The notes under the pieces were generated by a model. It had not been told where the DNA came from and did not search any database. It saw nothing but the letters and a program-made list of their open reading frames with translations. Below, one piece after another: positions 33,351 through 46,110 of a stretch of 64,000 bases of DNA. A program made the position numbers and the translations under genes. How positions within the stretch are numbered: position 1 is the stretch's first letter; each line of letters opens with the position of its first letter. Source of the stretch: Odontocerum albicorne. Its lineage: Eukaryota > Arthropoda > Insecta > Trichoptera > Odontoceridae. The DNA lies in assembly GCA_949825065.1 (NCBI GenBank), contig OX463866.1, forward strand, positions 2,109,909 to 2,173,908, read 5' to 3'.

Positions 33351-33737
33351 TACTTTACTTACTCAAATTAATAAGTTTGTACAGTACTCGATATTAAATA
33401 TTTCACTAGATATCAAACTTTTCATTTTAATCACTTGTAATTAAGGATTGGAAAATATAAAAGGACTACAGATTATTGATTGCATTATCTTGCGCAACAT
33501 TTAATATTGAAATCTGCACTAACCAAAATTAAAGCAAAACATACATAATTTTCATTTATGAAATAAATATGTAAATTCAAAATAAGTACAAATATTTTTA
33601 ATTATGTGCCTATTGGAATCATAGATATTTTGAAGTAACAAACAAATAGCAGTAGTAAGGGGGGCTATTTTTGCTGTCGTCGACCCACAATTTTTTTTAT
33701 TGAAACTATCGACCCCTAGAAAAATCAAATCGACCCC

Positions 33738-33862
33738 AGGGGATCTTGGTCTAGAGTCTTTTTCCACTTTGGGAACTCTTGGTCTAGTCTTTTTCCACTT
33801 TGGGAACTCTTGGTCTAGTCTTTTTTCACTTTGGGAACTCTTGGTCTAGAGTCTTTTTCCAC
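33738..33862. repeat. ~31-bp tandem repeat, four units
   Basis: The unit 'ctttttccactttgggaact' + 'cttggtctagt' is repeated with few changes. Confidence 0.85.
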
Positions 33863-33864
33863 GT

Positions 33865-34115
33865 TTAAATAATAAATAAATATAGGTTTATTGATAGCAA
33901 CATAGTATGTACATATATAAAACACATTCTGAAATCACACATATATCTCAAGATAAATAGCAGAGAATACATTTAAGACAGAAGCTATCAAAAGATCTGG
34001 GCTCATCTCATAACACCCCCCCTCTCCCCCACCTCGGCTGAAATATACCCCATCAATTTAGGACGAGCCTAGCCGCGAGGACATCAAATGTTTTTCAACC
34101 CACACCCTACACTCG
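33865..34115 (-). mobile_element. SINE-like dispersed repeat with (AATA)n tail
   Basis: 'aggtttattgatagcaa-atagtatgtac' next to AATAAATAAATA, through 'gcatcaaatgtttttcaacc'. Other copies are at 39030..39265 (opposite strand) and 56457..56705. The tail suggests a retroposed element. No pol III boxes are evident in this part. Confidence 0.6.
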
Positions 34116-34214
34116 CATATATCAAAGTTAGCACCAATTTGTCAATAAATAAAAGTAATTTTACGTTTTTAGGTGGTTTTTAATATGGACCCACTCAATA
34201 AATGCAATATATTA

Positions 34215-35491
34215 GGTGTACCGGAAAAGAATGTCGTTTTTTTTGTTATCGCTTTTGAGTGGTCAGTTGTGCTTCGGCAGTCGAACTTTTATAACGTGTT
34301 CTGTGTTGTTTCTCTGACTACGTATACCTGGAGTGTACTAGGACTTTTAAACAAAAACATTTACAACCCTATATACAATGGAGAGCTTCGTACCGAATGA
34401 GGAATTTATTCGAAATATTATGCTTTACCATTTCATCAAGAAAGAAAGTGCAACACGTGCTTTAAAAAATATTTGTGATTTACTGGGAGATATTTTGAAT
34501 GTTCGTAAATGCCAGAGGTGGTTTAAACAATTTTAATCCGGCAATTTTGATCTAAAAAATAACCCTGGAAGTGGTCGACCTGTTAAAGTGGATAGCGATG
34601 TTTTAACTGAGCTGATTCAGCAAAATCCAACTTCAACGATTCAAGAACTCGCGGAGCAACTCGGATGTTCATGGTCAAGCGTGCAAGAGCATATCAAAAA
34701 ATCGGCAAGACATGGAAACAAGGAAAATGGATACCTCATGAATTAAGTGAAGAGAATCTAGGTGAGCGTATAAACGCGTGCACTGAGTTATTGGAATTAA
34801 ATACCAAAACTCCATTTCTACAACATCTGGTAACTGGGGACGAAAAATGGGTGTTGTATTCAAACCAAAGACGCAAGAAACAATGGCTTTCAAAGGACCA
34901 GGTACCAAAACCCACCCCTAAGCCCGGGCTCACTGCAAAAAAAGTTATTCTGTCTGTTTGGTGGGACTGCAAGAGAATAATTTATTTCGAAACATTAAAA
35001 CCCGGACAGACAATTAACGCCCAAGTGTATTGTGATCAACTAGAGCATTTAGATGCAGAAATAATAAAAATAAGACCTGCACTGGCTAATTGTGGACAAG
35101 TGTTTTTACAGCACGATAATGCACGACCGCATACCTCAAAAATTACGAAAGAAAAAATTAAAGCCCTAGCTAGGTTGGACAACTGTACCCATGTCAGCCA
35201 CCATATTCACCGGATCTTGCTCCATCGGATTACCATTTGTTCCGGTCAATGCAACACTTTTTAAACGGAAAAGAATACAAAAATTATGAGGATGTCAAAA
35301 AAGGCATATCTGAGTATTTTGCATCGAAACCAGCTGAATTTTACGAACGCGGTATTAAAAAATTGACTGAGAGGTGGAAGGAGGTTATATTAAACTATGG
35401 CAATTATATTTTCAACTAAATTTTAATAAATAAATACATTAAATGCACCAAATTGTTTTATTGAAAAAACGACATTCTTTTCCGGTACACC
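34215..35491 (+). mobile_element. Mariner element with perfect TIRs (1277 bp), inactivated
   Basis: TA flanks (34213-34214, 35492-35493). The ends GGTGTACCGGAAAAGAATGT + CGTTTTTT are perfectly inverted. The transposase starts at ATG 34378 (MESFVPNEEFIRNIMLYHFI). A TAA interrupts after RWFKQF (about 34534), a frameshift follows EHIKK (about 34700) and another precedes the YSPDLAPSDYHLF block (about 35195). Catalytic blocks: VTGDEKW, LQHDNARPHTS and SPDLAPSDYHLF. The perfect TIRs contrast with three coding lesions. Confidence 0.9.
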
Positions 35492-35493
35492 TA

Positions 35494-36245
35494 AATATAT
35501 AAATATTTTTTATATGAAAATTGTATTCCTAAAATACTTACGATATTCTGATTAAAACTGCAGAAAAAAAACCTAAACTCGGAGGAGAAATATTCTTAAG
35601 GGATAATTATACACAATACTCATTAAGAAATGAGACAAGAATCTAATTTAACACGAAAATATAACTTGTACGAACCGAGACGGGTGAATCAACCGTCCCG
35701 TTCGTATTTACGTCCCGTGTTTTGACACATCGCTAGGGAGGCATGGTAATGAAACGTGAATATAATATGTAGACATAGCCATGAAATATGCTAATTTCGG
35801 ACGTGAACTCATATTTGAATCATTAAAATGCAATACATAAACAATAAAATCGAATTATTTACACAAAAAAAGATCTGCTATGATCCCCCCCCCACTAGAA
35901 GAACGGGGTGACAGTAGGGATGGGAATCTTTATTTGCTGTTTGAACTGTTTTTTTTTTTAGTTCGTTTAATTTATCTGGCGATAAGTGACATGCGGAAAT
36001 TACATTTTTTTTTTGTTTTTTTTTTATTATTTAAACAAACGAAATAAATAAAATAGGTAAATATATTTAAATAATTACGCCATGTTACTTACGCGGTAGG
36101 CAGAAATAATCTATCTCCAAAAATAGTACGAGTATACAACTTTCGCTTCCTCCACACGCATACATCTCGAGATTTATAATTGTCTATGATTCATACTTCT
36201 CATTTACCCTCTTTCAAAATCTTGTCAATTTGTTAACGGAGGCAT
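35494..36245. other. Unassigned AT-rich sequence
   Basis: No reading frame, TIR or repeat identified. Confidence 0.4.
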
Positions 36246-36249
36246 GGAA

Positions 36250-37385
36250 TTTAATAGTTAAAATCAATTGGATAGATTTACAAAATTAAATTCAAGGATT
36301 TAAATATTTTGGATAGATTTACACCCTCGGATTTAAATGTTTAAATGTTGGATAGATTTACAGTGTAATTTAAGGATTCAAATCTATAACGCAATCGAAT
36401 TTAAGGTTTCAAACCTATTGGATAGATTTACAGTATAATTTAAGGATTCAAATCTATCGGATAGATTAACACAGTTGAATTTAAGGATTCAAATACATTG
36501 GATCGATTTATAGTGTACGAGTAATTCAAGGATTCAGACATATTGGATAGATTTACAGTATAATGTAAGGATTCAAATCTATTGGATATATTACACAGTT
36601 GAATTTAAGAATTCAAATATATTGGATCGATTTATAACGTAATTTAAGGATTCAAACATATTGGATATATTTAGTGTAATTTAAGGATTCAAATCTATTG
36701 GCTAGATTTAGTGTGATTTAAGGGTTCAGATCCATTGGATAGATTTAGTGTGATTTAAGGGTTCAAATATATTGGATCGATTTATAGTAATTTAAGGATT
36801 CAAACCTCTTGGATAGATTTACAGTATAATTTAAGGATTCAAATCTAATGGATAGATTCAGTGTGATTTAAGAGTTCAAATCTAGTGTGTAGATTTATAC
36901 AGTTGGATTTAAGAATTCAAATATATTGTATCGATTGAAAGTGTAATTTAAAGGTTCAAACCTATTGGATAGATTCACAGAATAATTTAAGAATTCAAAT
37001 CTAATGGATAGATTCAGTGTGATTTAAGAGTTCAAATCTATTGTGTAGACTTATACAGTTGAATTTAAGAACTCAAATATATTGGATCGATTGATAGTGT
37101 AATTTAAGGATTCAAACATATTGGATAAATTTACAGTGTAATGTAAGAATTCAAATCTAATGGATAGATTCAGTGTGATTTAAGAGTTCAAATCTATTGT
37201 GTAGATTTATACAGTTGAATTTAAGAATTCAAATATATTGGATCGATTGATAGTGTAATTTAAGGATTTAAACATATTGGATAAATTTAGTGTAATGTAA
37301 GGATTCAAATCTATTGGATAGATTAACAGAGTTGAATTTAAGGATTCAAATATATTGGATAAATTAACACAATTGTCCAGCATAG
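36250..37385. repeat. ~39-bp minisatellite, about 29 units
   Basis: The consensus 'ttggatagatttacagtgta' + 'atttaaggattcaaatcta' has frequent single changes and some 34-36-bp short units lacking 'ac-a-gt'. A larger block (about 36840-37060 and 37140-37260) is itself repeated. Confidence 0.85.
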
Positions 37386-38810
37386 AATATTTGTTAAAAT
37401 AGCTTTCAATAGGCAATCCATCCATACAATGTTAATTTGTATATACATAAATACATACTATTTCCCTATATGGATAGGCAGAGAACAGCGCATCAGACTT
37501 TCCTATGTATCGCACTTTTTACTTCTATAGACCTCATAAAACATCTACGACTTCTCTGGCTTTCATTAATTCAATATCATTCATTTAATCTGAATAGACT
37601 TTCCTTGGGCATCCTCGGCCAGTCACATTTGCACTGTATATTTGTTTTCAGCCTTTCTTAAGTTATTAATTTTAATTTTCAAACCATATCAAAGCACTAT
37701 TTTTCAATTCTTATCACTTAATTCCAAATACATGATTTATGCCACTAATCTTAAAGTCAAATATATACTCGGAGATCTTATATGTGGTGAATATTTCAAG
37801 TCGATCAAATCGAGTGCTTGATTTTGTAACGTATATCAATGTTTAAAAAAGAACAGACATTTAAAAATAAATTAATGGCTTTTAAGTTGACTTTTTGTGA
37901 GAAAAGGTTGCTTAAAAAACGTTCATACATAATATAAAAAAAAGACACTCGAAAAGCTAATAGCGATCGCTAATAATAACACTCACTGAAGTTCTTTAGT
38001 TCATAAAACAAATCAGTTGATTTTAAGCAGGTAGTTCGCGACTGGCTGATTTGTACAACGGGATGACAGATAAACACGAAAACGTCGATAAATTATTTAT
38101 TCTTAATAAAGGACACAGAAAAAATATAAATAAACACTTTCACTACCACTAGTAAACCGAAATTTTAATAAAAAAAATCGCCTAAGCTTGTCAAATTAAT
38201 CGAAAAATGAGCAAAATATTAAAGAGAAAAACAAAAAATTTACCTTTGCAATGAAAACAAATCTTTTTCACATCTTATAACATATTAGTTAGCCCTTATC
38301 ACAACACAAATTTTATAAAAAAATGTATATAAATAATTTATTGATAATTTAAAACGATCTTTTTCAACTCATTTGCGACGCCGTCTCGGATAAATATGTA
38401 ATAAATTCACAGCACAAAATGTTGACATAAAAATACGTCCGCCATGTTGCGATGGCATTGTTCGAAATTTCATTTCCAGGGATCATTCATGTTTGGCGCG
38501 CTTGCGCAATACACTGACTGGAAACACGAGACAGATAAAAATATTTTTTTCCTCTGTACCTATCGGGTACCGCGGTTGTCAAAAATTTCACGTTGGTAGA
38601 ATGACATCGTAAGGTTGACGTTCTAACCCTCTTTAATCTGATGTGATACCTACAGATGATTTAACGCCATATAGCTTGATATAGATAATTGATCGGTTCG
38701 TTTACACAAGATATAAAAATATTGTAATCTAGGTCAGTCAACTACACAATAGCTTACTTTTATCATCATTAATCACTTTTCTGATTTTTCTTAATCTACA
38801 TGTACAATAA
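37386..38810. other. Unassigned sequence
   Basis: No gene supported. AT-rich; the small frames have no motif. Confidence 0.4.
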
Positions 38811-38814
38811 AAGA

Positions 38815-39025
38815 GTATTGTATTGCACTTTTGTTGTATACAGCCCAACCTGACGGGCTTATTGTCATGTGACCATCTCGTCTAACCAACCAGAAATAGG
38901 TTAAAGACGCCTAAAAGAAAAACCAGACTGGAATCCTTGTTTAAAAAATTTGGGTTCCAGCGGGATTTGAATCCACAACCTCCGGGCTGGGAGACAAGCA
39001 TCTTACCAACTAGGCCACGGAGGTT
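38815..39025 (-). mobile_element. tRNA-derived SINE
   Basis: The minus strand starts with TGGCCTAGTTGGTAAGATGC (A box, complement near 39000-39020) and GGATTCAAATCCCGC (B box, complement near 38957-38972). The body continues with 'gttggttagacgagatggtc' and 'aataagcccgtcaggttggg'. Related copies are at 49235..49345 and 49735..50400. Confidence 0.7.
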
Positions 39026-39029
39026 GACA

Positions 39030-39265
39030 AGAATATGAACTGAAAAACATCTGATGTCCTCGCGCCAAATTCACCCTATATTGGTAGGGGTGTATATCGA
39101 TTAGGGGGATGTAATGAGATGAGCACAGACTTTTTGATAGCTTCTCTCTTAAATGTCTTTTCTGCTATTTATTTATCATGTGTAATTTCGAAATGCATTT
39201 ATTTATGTATAATATTATACATACTGTGTTGCTATCAATAAACCAATATTTATTTGGGTAGCGAT
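39030..39265 (+). mobile_element. SINE-like dispersed repeat with (ATTT)n end
   Basis: Opposite orientation to 33865..34115 and 56457..56705. It shares 'ctgaaaaacatctg-tgtcc', 'ttttgatagcttct' and 'gttgctatcaataaacc'. It directly adjoins the tRNA-derived SINE. Confidence 0.6.
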
Positions 39266-39569
39266 ACCAAAAACAATACTGTTGTCTGGGTCCAATACAC
39301 TAATCTGTATAACAATGTAACCAAAGTGAAATAGGAAATCATCGTTTAGCCTTAATCTTGGCAAAGTTCAATTTATCCAAATATTAACGTTTTTCTTTGG
39401 TGATTCCTTGTTATATGGTAAGCTATGAAGGAAAATTGAGGAAAAAATCACAGCTTTTCATTATAGTTTTTTTTATGTGTAACACCCACGTTACATTGTC
39501 AAAATATCAATTTTTATAAAACACAAAAAGCGCTATAAAATGATTCTATAATCTAAAACATGAACAACA

Positions 39570-40075
39570 TTTCTTCTTCTTGATGTGCCCTGTCAGGTCC
39601 CCCCGACGTTGGCAATCACTCTGGCGAAGGCCTCTCCGTCCCGCGCGACCCGGAACAGCCCCTCCACACGTCTCACTCCGGTCCAGTCTCTTACATCTCG
39701 CAGCCAAGACGTCCGCCCTCTCTCCATAGTGATATCCTGGGAATGATAATCAGGGTGGTTTCCCGTTGCCTTCCCTGATAGGTGTTTCTGTAGGGGTCAC
39801 CCTCCCTTAGCCGGGGGGGTCCGGTTTTATGGCGCCGGACACTCGCACATTCATCCTCTCCTATCTGCTATGGCACTGATGGTAATATGCCAGTGACCAC
39901 ATTGCCCAGGGCTCGCGGGGCTTAAGAGGCCACTCGTGGACGCTAGGAGTAGGACTATTGGTAGTGTTGCTGATGGAATGCAACTATGGCGTTACGCGGT
40001 ATTTTATAGGCACACATTTTCCGGCAAAACATGCACCACCGCGACCCTACCAAACTTTGAGCCCCTGAACTTTGA
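39570..40075. repeat. GC-richer dispersed repeat (LINE 3' UTR-like)
   Basis: It opens 'cttcttcttgatgtgccctg' and holds 'ggtttcccgttgccttccct' and 'tgccagtgaccacattgccc'. A diverged copy is at 29045..29225. No ORF. The identification as the untranslated part of an insect LINE is inferred from its dispersed nature. Confidence 0.4.
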
Positions 40076-40277
40076 ACAACATTTACATAGCTGTATTATC
40101 GACAAATAAATTTTTCTCAACATGTAGTAATTAATAAAATATTTAGATTATTTACCCCAATTTTAAAATGCGCCCTCGCTGTCCAGACATGTTGACCCGG
40201 TGTCGTTTGAAAGGTTGTAGCGTTGTCAATATTTATCACCAGATGATACCACTGCACACAATAGTGCATGTATAGTA

Positions 40278-42219
40278 CAGAGTGGTCCAAAAAGAAATGC
40301 ACTTTTAATTCCTCATTAATTTCTTAACGGAAAAGGAGAGGGGCGCGGGGTGGTGTCAGTGCATCGCTTGGCTTATGTTATTTTAGTCACCATGAATCAT
40401 TACACCGGAGAACAGCGTGCGTTATGTGTTCGTGCGTTTTTCGAGAACAATCGATCTTATGTAATTGTTCGACGACTTTTTCGGGTTAAATTCGAGTTAC
40501 GGCGCATCAGTGAGTGTCCTAGCACTAATTTGATCAAGTAGTGGCTCGAAAGATTCGAAAGAACAGGATCGACGCAAAAAATTCGGCCACGGGCTCGCCC
40601 AAGAGTCTCACGCACCGACGAAATCATTGAGCGAGTTCGAGAATCTTTACGCACGAATCCAAGAACATCAACGCGCAAACGTTCATCGGCTTTAGGTGTG
40701 TCTAAATCGACGTTACAGCAAATTTTGCTGCTTTTAATGAAATAACATCCCTATAAAGTTCAACTAGTTCAATAATTGGAACTAGCAGACTTTGAATCGA
40801 GGTTGAATTTCGCTAATGAAATGTTCGACACCTTCACTAACTTCAATAACATCCTTTTCTCGGATGAAGCCCATTTTCACCTGCACGGATTTGTCAATAA
40901 ACAAAATTGTCGGTATTGTTCGGCAGAGAATCCCAGGTTGAAGCACCAGAGGCCCCTCCACTCACCGAAAGTTACCGTATGGGCGGCAATTGCCAAATGA
41001 GTTATCATCGGGCCATTTTTCTTTGAAGACAATCGTGGCCGGACAGTTACCGTTAATTCAGAGCGATATACGGCTATACTGAGGATCTACCTGGCTCCAA
41101 AAATGCAGGAATCGCAAGGCTACAACAGGAACATGTGGTTGCAGTAGGATGGAGCTACGTGTCATACTTCAAACGAAAGCATTGGTGTAGTGAAAGACAT
41201 GTTTCCACAAAAGTTGATTTTAACCTTTCCTTCCCTGTGTTGGGTATCTTCTACACGTTGCTTCTAATAACCATCAACATCTCTATAAATATAATAAATA
41301 CAAGGTTAAGATTTTAGGTATTCCTCCATAATATATTTACGCATTGATTTAAAAAATAATATTAATAATAATCAGAATTTATCGACTACATCGTGGGTAT
41401 TTTGTGAAGATATCGGAAACAAATTCGCATTTAAACGCTGTGAGTGCCTCGACCTTGTGTCTTGACGATAGGTGAATAGTATGCGGGAAGCGCGACACTA
41501 TATTCGCATCTCACTCTTGCATACTCCACTGAATTGCGAGGAGCTGAATTGTCTCAACGTCGCAAGCATAAGCGTAAGCGCCGGGGTATGCGACTGACGT
41601 TCCGCGCCACAGTAGCTTCTAGGCTTGCAAATAGGTTAGACGTACGCCCGTTCCGTGAGCGTTGCCAGATGGTTTTTTAATGTTTTCAGCAAATAAATCT
41701 CAATTATTATAATTTTTAACTTTAATTATAATTAATTAAGGGGATTATCTATGAATGTTCTTATTTTTCCGATTTAAAATCGCTAATTTTTGATCGCGTA
41801 CTCACTACCCAACACCGGAGCACGCGTTTCAATTTTAACACCGTAAGGGAAGGGTTAAGGAGGGGTAACATTACCTGGCCCCCAAGAAGTCCAGATCTGA
41901 CGCAAGCCGATTTTTTATGGGGTTACCTTAAAAATAAGGTTTACTCCAATAATCCAACATCTTTGCAGCAGTTGAAACTGAATATTCGAGAAGAAATGAA
42001 GTCCATTTCCACGGAAACCTTTATAAAAGTTTTCCAAAACTTTCATGCCAGATTGGAAGAGTGCCATTACTGCCAAGGACATCATTTGGACAACGTAATT
42101 TTTAAGAAGTAAAATTGCATTTCATTAGCTTTAAGTTATAATTAATAAATATGTTCCAGATGTAAAGCTTTTTTTTTATTTCGAACTTTCAAAAGTGCAC
42201 TCCTCTTTGGACCTCCCTA
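40278..42219 (+). mobile_element. Tc1/mariner-type transposon split by a piggyBac-like insertion
   Basis: TIRs CAGAGTGGTCCAAAAAGAAA (40278) and TAGGGAGGTCCAAAGAGGAG (complement, ending 42219). Plus-strand frames: MNHYTGEQRALCVRAFFENN (HTH start, 40391), NNILFSDEAHFHLHGFVNKQ (first Asp), MWLQ*DGATCHTS (second, with TAG), then after the insertion ITWPPRSPDLTQADFLWGYL-like third block. Without the 631-bp insertion it would be ~1.3 kb. Multiple stops. Confidence 0.82.
41224..41854. mobile_element. piggyBac-like non-autonomous element (631 bp), nested
   Basis: TTAA at 41220-41223 and 41855-41858. It is the same family and orientation as 2447..3068. It interrupts the transposon at 40278..42219 between the second and third catalytic blocks. 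Confidence 0.8.
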
Positions 42220-43075
42220 TATTTGAATGTGTTGCCATATTTGAAATTACGTTACAGTTTCTGATTTTTTTTTAATACCTAAATTAGTGTAACACCTGTG
42301 TTACAGTGCCATGATAAGGGTTAAGAAAATTGTGGGATTTATTATAGCAATATATCGCTTGTCAAATTGTAATAGATATAGCTCTTCAAAACGATTCAAG
42401 CCACTGATGAAATATTGCTCAAGTTGCCTCTTTTTTTATTTTTTTTATTGGTACATTGAGTAGTTTTGACATTTGTGGACACCTTCTAATTTGTAACTAA
42501 TATCAGTTTATTGGAAATTTATTATGTATAAGCCCATCTTCAAAATTTTATCTTCGGCGAGTATTTTCTTTCGTGGAGAGAAATAGGGCACTAGGGCAGA
42601 GAGAAATCGTCCCTGGCAAAAATATTGTATATACACTCTTAGGGTAGATTCACATCTCTATGGAACAGGGGTCCCAAACTTTTGGGTTGCGCAATTAAAT
42701 TAGTTTTTGAACTCTAATTAATAGATTGAAACAAATTGATTTAACGTTCTCGTACCTGAGAAAAAAAAATGCGATAAATCTCGTTCAAAATGCGGTGAAT
42801 AAAAATCATGTTTCAAATGCGGTTTCAATTGCATTATCTCATTAGATCAGTCAGTCATATTCAAATTGGGTTTAGTTGTTTTAAGGGGAGCGAAACCTTT
42901 TTTGTAACAATTTTGATTTTTTGTTGTTTTATATGTTTTGTTTTTGTTATACAAAAACTTCGCTACAATAAACAAGGAAATTGGATAGATTAATTCGGGT
43001 TAGTTCTGTATTCTGTCATTGTTCAACAATTTCCTTTTTTTATTTACTACATGTATATTTAAATGTATTATTTAT
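42220..43075. other. Unassigned AT-rich sequence
   Basis: No gene or transposon edge found. The small frame at 42808-42993 is hydrophobic but unlike any family. Confidence 0.4.
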
Positions 43076-43079
43076 AGTT

Positions 43080-43240
43080 AAGGCATTAACACTGTGGAGG
43101 TTTAAATACATTGTGATTTGTTTTATCAAACACTGTTTATTCCACTTTTTGTAATGGTATAACCCAACCCTATCTTCAGGGGAGCATAAACAAGTTTTGT
43201 TTGTGCTCCCTTGAAGATGAGAGCCTTGAAACCGACCTTT
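43080..43240. repeat. Penelope-associated terminal repeat, inverted pair
   Basis: Left part 'ttaaggcattaacactgtgg ... ctatcttcaggggagcataaac' is followed by the inverted 'gtttgtgctcccttgaagatgagagccttgaaacc'. The same modules flank the GIY-YIG fragment at 62764..63545. Confidence 0.55.
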
Positions 43241-43790
43241 GATAAAACAAATTACAACACATTTAAATGGATGAATAATGAAAGATTTGAGGAATTCTGC
43301 TATTTGGGTAGAATTTTCTCAGATGATAGAAAGTTTCAGAGGGATATCGAACGGCGCGTAGCGATAGAAAACAAAATCAATGGGAAATTAAAATGTATAT
43401 AACATACTTCGAACTGGACAGATTCAAAATAGTCCACAATAGTATTTTAGTAACAATTTTGATATATATGAGTGAAACGTGTAGCGGTAGGAAACAAAGT
43501 CATTGGGGCAATATAACTCGAACCGGACAGTATCAAAATCTACGAAGCCGGGACTTCACAATAGTATTTTGGTTTTAACTTTGATGTGAGAAAATCCGAA
43601 TAAATGGTGTTGAATGCATTGATAATAATATATGAAGTGACAATGTATGATAAAAATTATAAGGGATGAATGTGAACTTCAGAATGACGTGTTAAGTAAG
43701 ATGAAGAAGAGCACGTTGAGATGGTTTGGGCATGTGGAAGAAATGAAGAAAAAAAGACAGATTGTAACGGACGTATGCGTCAGTCAAAAC
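43241..43790 (+). pseudogene. LINE reverse transcriptase fragment
   Basis: It reads EFCYLGRIFSDDRKFQRDIE-RR in frame, then ILVTILIYMSETC (normally YGSETW) and KSTLRWFGHVEEM in shifted frames, in the order of LINE RT tails. Frameshifts and internal loss. Confidence 0.65.
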
Positions 43791-44145
43791 ATATGATGTA
43801 TTTGTTTTCCTGTTTGTTATTTGGTACTTTTATGATATATTTTGATGTTATTTGGTACTTTTATGATATGATATTTTGATGTTATTTGGTATTTTAATGT
43901 ATACATTTTTGGGTATTTTTTGATGATTTGTATATAATTTTTATGTTTGTTGAAGTCCGTGCTGTGTCGCGACCGTAACTGAAAATGTCCCTTATGCGCG
44001 GCCATCGCGAGACTGTGTCAAAAGTCGGCCGGCCCATGCATGCGAAAACTTGTGAGAATTGTGATATTTCGCAAGTAATGACGGCATGCACGAGCGAAAA
44101 CAGGAGCTTACGATGAGCGATTGGCCGCACATAAGGAGCGCCAAT
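43791..44145. repeat. ~300-bp dispersed repeat, copy 1
   Basis: It shares 'tccgtgctgt-tcgcgaccgt', 'ggccggcccatgcatgcgaa' and 'acataaggagcgccaa' with 60865..61165, same orientation. No coding potential; family unknown. Confidence 0.65.
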
Positions 44146-44720
44146 ATTTGTGTAATTATTTATACAAATTAATTACACATCTATTTACACAAATTAATTA
44201 CACATTTATTTACACAAATTAACTCGAATATTTTTCGTAATATGAATATTAATATGTCACTGATTTGTATTTAGTCATGTTCTTAATTATAATATTATAT
44301 ACCGTCACTTATATTTTTTTGACAAAAATCGGTAAAAAAATACAAAAAGTTTGAAAATTCGTTTTAATTTATATGAAAAAAAAACACTCAAAACCCAATA
44401 CTTCCGATAATAATCTTGAGATATTTCGATATTGAATCTTTGGATATAGGGGAAGCTCCAGGGAATTTAAACACTCGCTGGAGCGTATTGTACCCGACTG
44501 GTTACTACTTGGAAAAAAAAACATTACGAAATATGCGGTTTGACGAATTAACAGGACAATTTATTACAACAAGTCGATTTCGGGAACTAGAAAATGGGCA
44601 AAACTATGAATGACGAATTATCGTTCTTATAGATTAATTAACAGACTTTTACTAGTGTTTTTAAAGGGCGTTGAGGATTGACCCAACGCTCGTATGATAA
44701 CTCTTGAAAGTTCGTTCCAC
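44146..44720 (+). other. Unassigned; one unrecognised 65-residue frame
   Basis: A plus-strand frame at 44416..44613 ends KTLRNMRFDELTGQFITTSR ... NGQNYE. Its composition is not repeat-like, but no family is recognised and no splice or promoter support is seen. Confidence 0.25.
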
Positions 44721-44724
44721 GGTC

Positions 44725-45309
44725 ATGCAGAATGCACCAAAAATGTTTCAAATTAGGTATAGCGTGTTTCAATGTTCATAGAATGAGGTATGGCATGTTT
44801 TAAATGTTCATAAAATGAGATATGGCATGTTTTAAATGTTCATATAATGAGGTATGGCATGTTTTAAATGTTCATAAAATGAGGTATGGCGTGTTTCAAT
44901 GTTCATAAAATGAGGTATGGCGTGTTTCAATGTTCATAAAATGAGGTATGGCGTGTTTCAATGTTCATAAAATGAGGTACGGTCATACAGAATGCACCAA
45001 AAATGCATCAAATGAGGTATGGCGTGTTTCAATGTTCATAAAATGAGGTATGGCATGTTTTAAATGTTCATAAAATGAGGTATGGCATGTTTTAAATGTT
45101 CATAAAATGAGGTATGGCGTGTTTCAATGTTCATAAAATGAGGTATGGCGTGTTTCAATGTTCATAAAATGAGGTATGGCATGTTTTAAATGTTCATAAA
45201 ATGAGGTATGGCATGTTTTAAATGTTCATAAAATGAGGTATGGCGTGTTTCAATGTTCATAAAATGAGGTATGGCGTGTTTCAATGTTCATAAAATGAGG
45301 TATGGCGTG
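44725..45309. repeat. 31/32-bp minisatellite with alternating variants
   Basis: Two unit types: C ('tggcgtgtttcaatgttcat', 31 bp) and T ('tggcatgttttaaatgttca', 32 bp). After a spacer near 44985-45015 the order is C-T-T-C-C-T-T-C-C, a four-unit higher-order repeat. Confidence 0.85.
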
Positions 45310-45594
45310 TAAAGGAGTTTCTCATAGCTCGACAAATTTTTAAGTTTTAAATAACTTTTGATGGTATTTGATATGATCCTCAATCACACAATGCGTGCCA
45401 CAAAAGAAGAATTTTTTGCTGCGTACAAATTACAACTTCATATAATAAATATAAACAAAATTCAATAACTGGATTAATTGGAAATACAAAATGATCAACA
45501 TTGAATCAACTCGTGTATGAAATTTCCATTTACAGTGTTTATTGATAATAAATTGATGACTTGTACTATATAAAGCAGTATTATTATTATAGTT

Positions 45595-46110
45595 AGGCAG
45601 CGTGAATGCTGTTAATATCTATATCAAGTTTACCTGTCGTATGTTCATGGAGAGACAGCAAGGGAAAAGTAAAGGGAACAGAACAGCACTCCTGGGTTTG
45701 TGTGTAGGAACTTGTCCAGACGTCTCATACACTGGTTCAATGTCACAGCACTCGCTAGACTATTGGGCAGTATTATCATTATAGCCAGGCAGCATGGATG
45801 CTGTTAATATCTATATCAAGTTCACCTCTCATATGTTCATGGAGAGACAGCAAGGGAACAGCAAAGGGAACAAAACAGCATTCCTGGGTTTGTGTGTAGG
45901 AACTTGTCCAGACGTCTCATACACTGGTTCAATGTCACAGCACTCACTACACTATTGGGCAGTATTATCATTATAGCCAGGAAGCATGGATGCTGTTAAT
46001 ATCTATATCAAGTTTACCTGTCATATGTTCATGGAGAGACAGCAAGAGAAAAGTAAAAGAAACACTACTCCTGGGTTTGTGTGTAGGAACTTGTCTAGAC
46101 ATCTCATATA
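45595..46110 (-). repeat. ~192-bp satellite, ~2.7 units
   Basis: Units about 192 bp apart (near 45603, 45795, 45987), opposite orientation to 13490..13975 and 29425..29735. The plus-strand frames starting MNAVNIYIKFTCRMF and MDAVNIYIKFTSHMF are satellite shadows that stay open by chance. Confidence 0.82.

Noticed and set aside
38950..39025. Intact tRNA gene
   Set aside because: A and B boxes are present but acceptor and anticodon stems do not pair and the sequence continues into a SINE body; likewise at 1608-1769.
45602..45976. Two plus-strand frames (MNAVNIYIKF..., MDAVNIYIKF...) that look like paralogous small proteins
   Set aside because: They coincide with 192-bp satellite units (192 = 64 x 3, so the frame is kept) and have no start-site or coding support at the other satellite loci.
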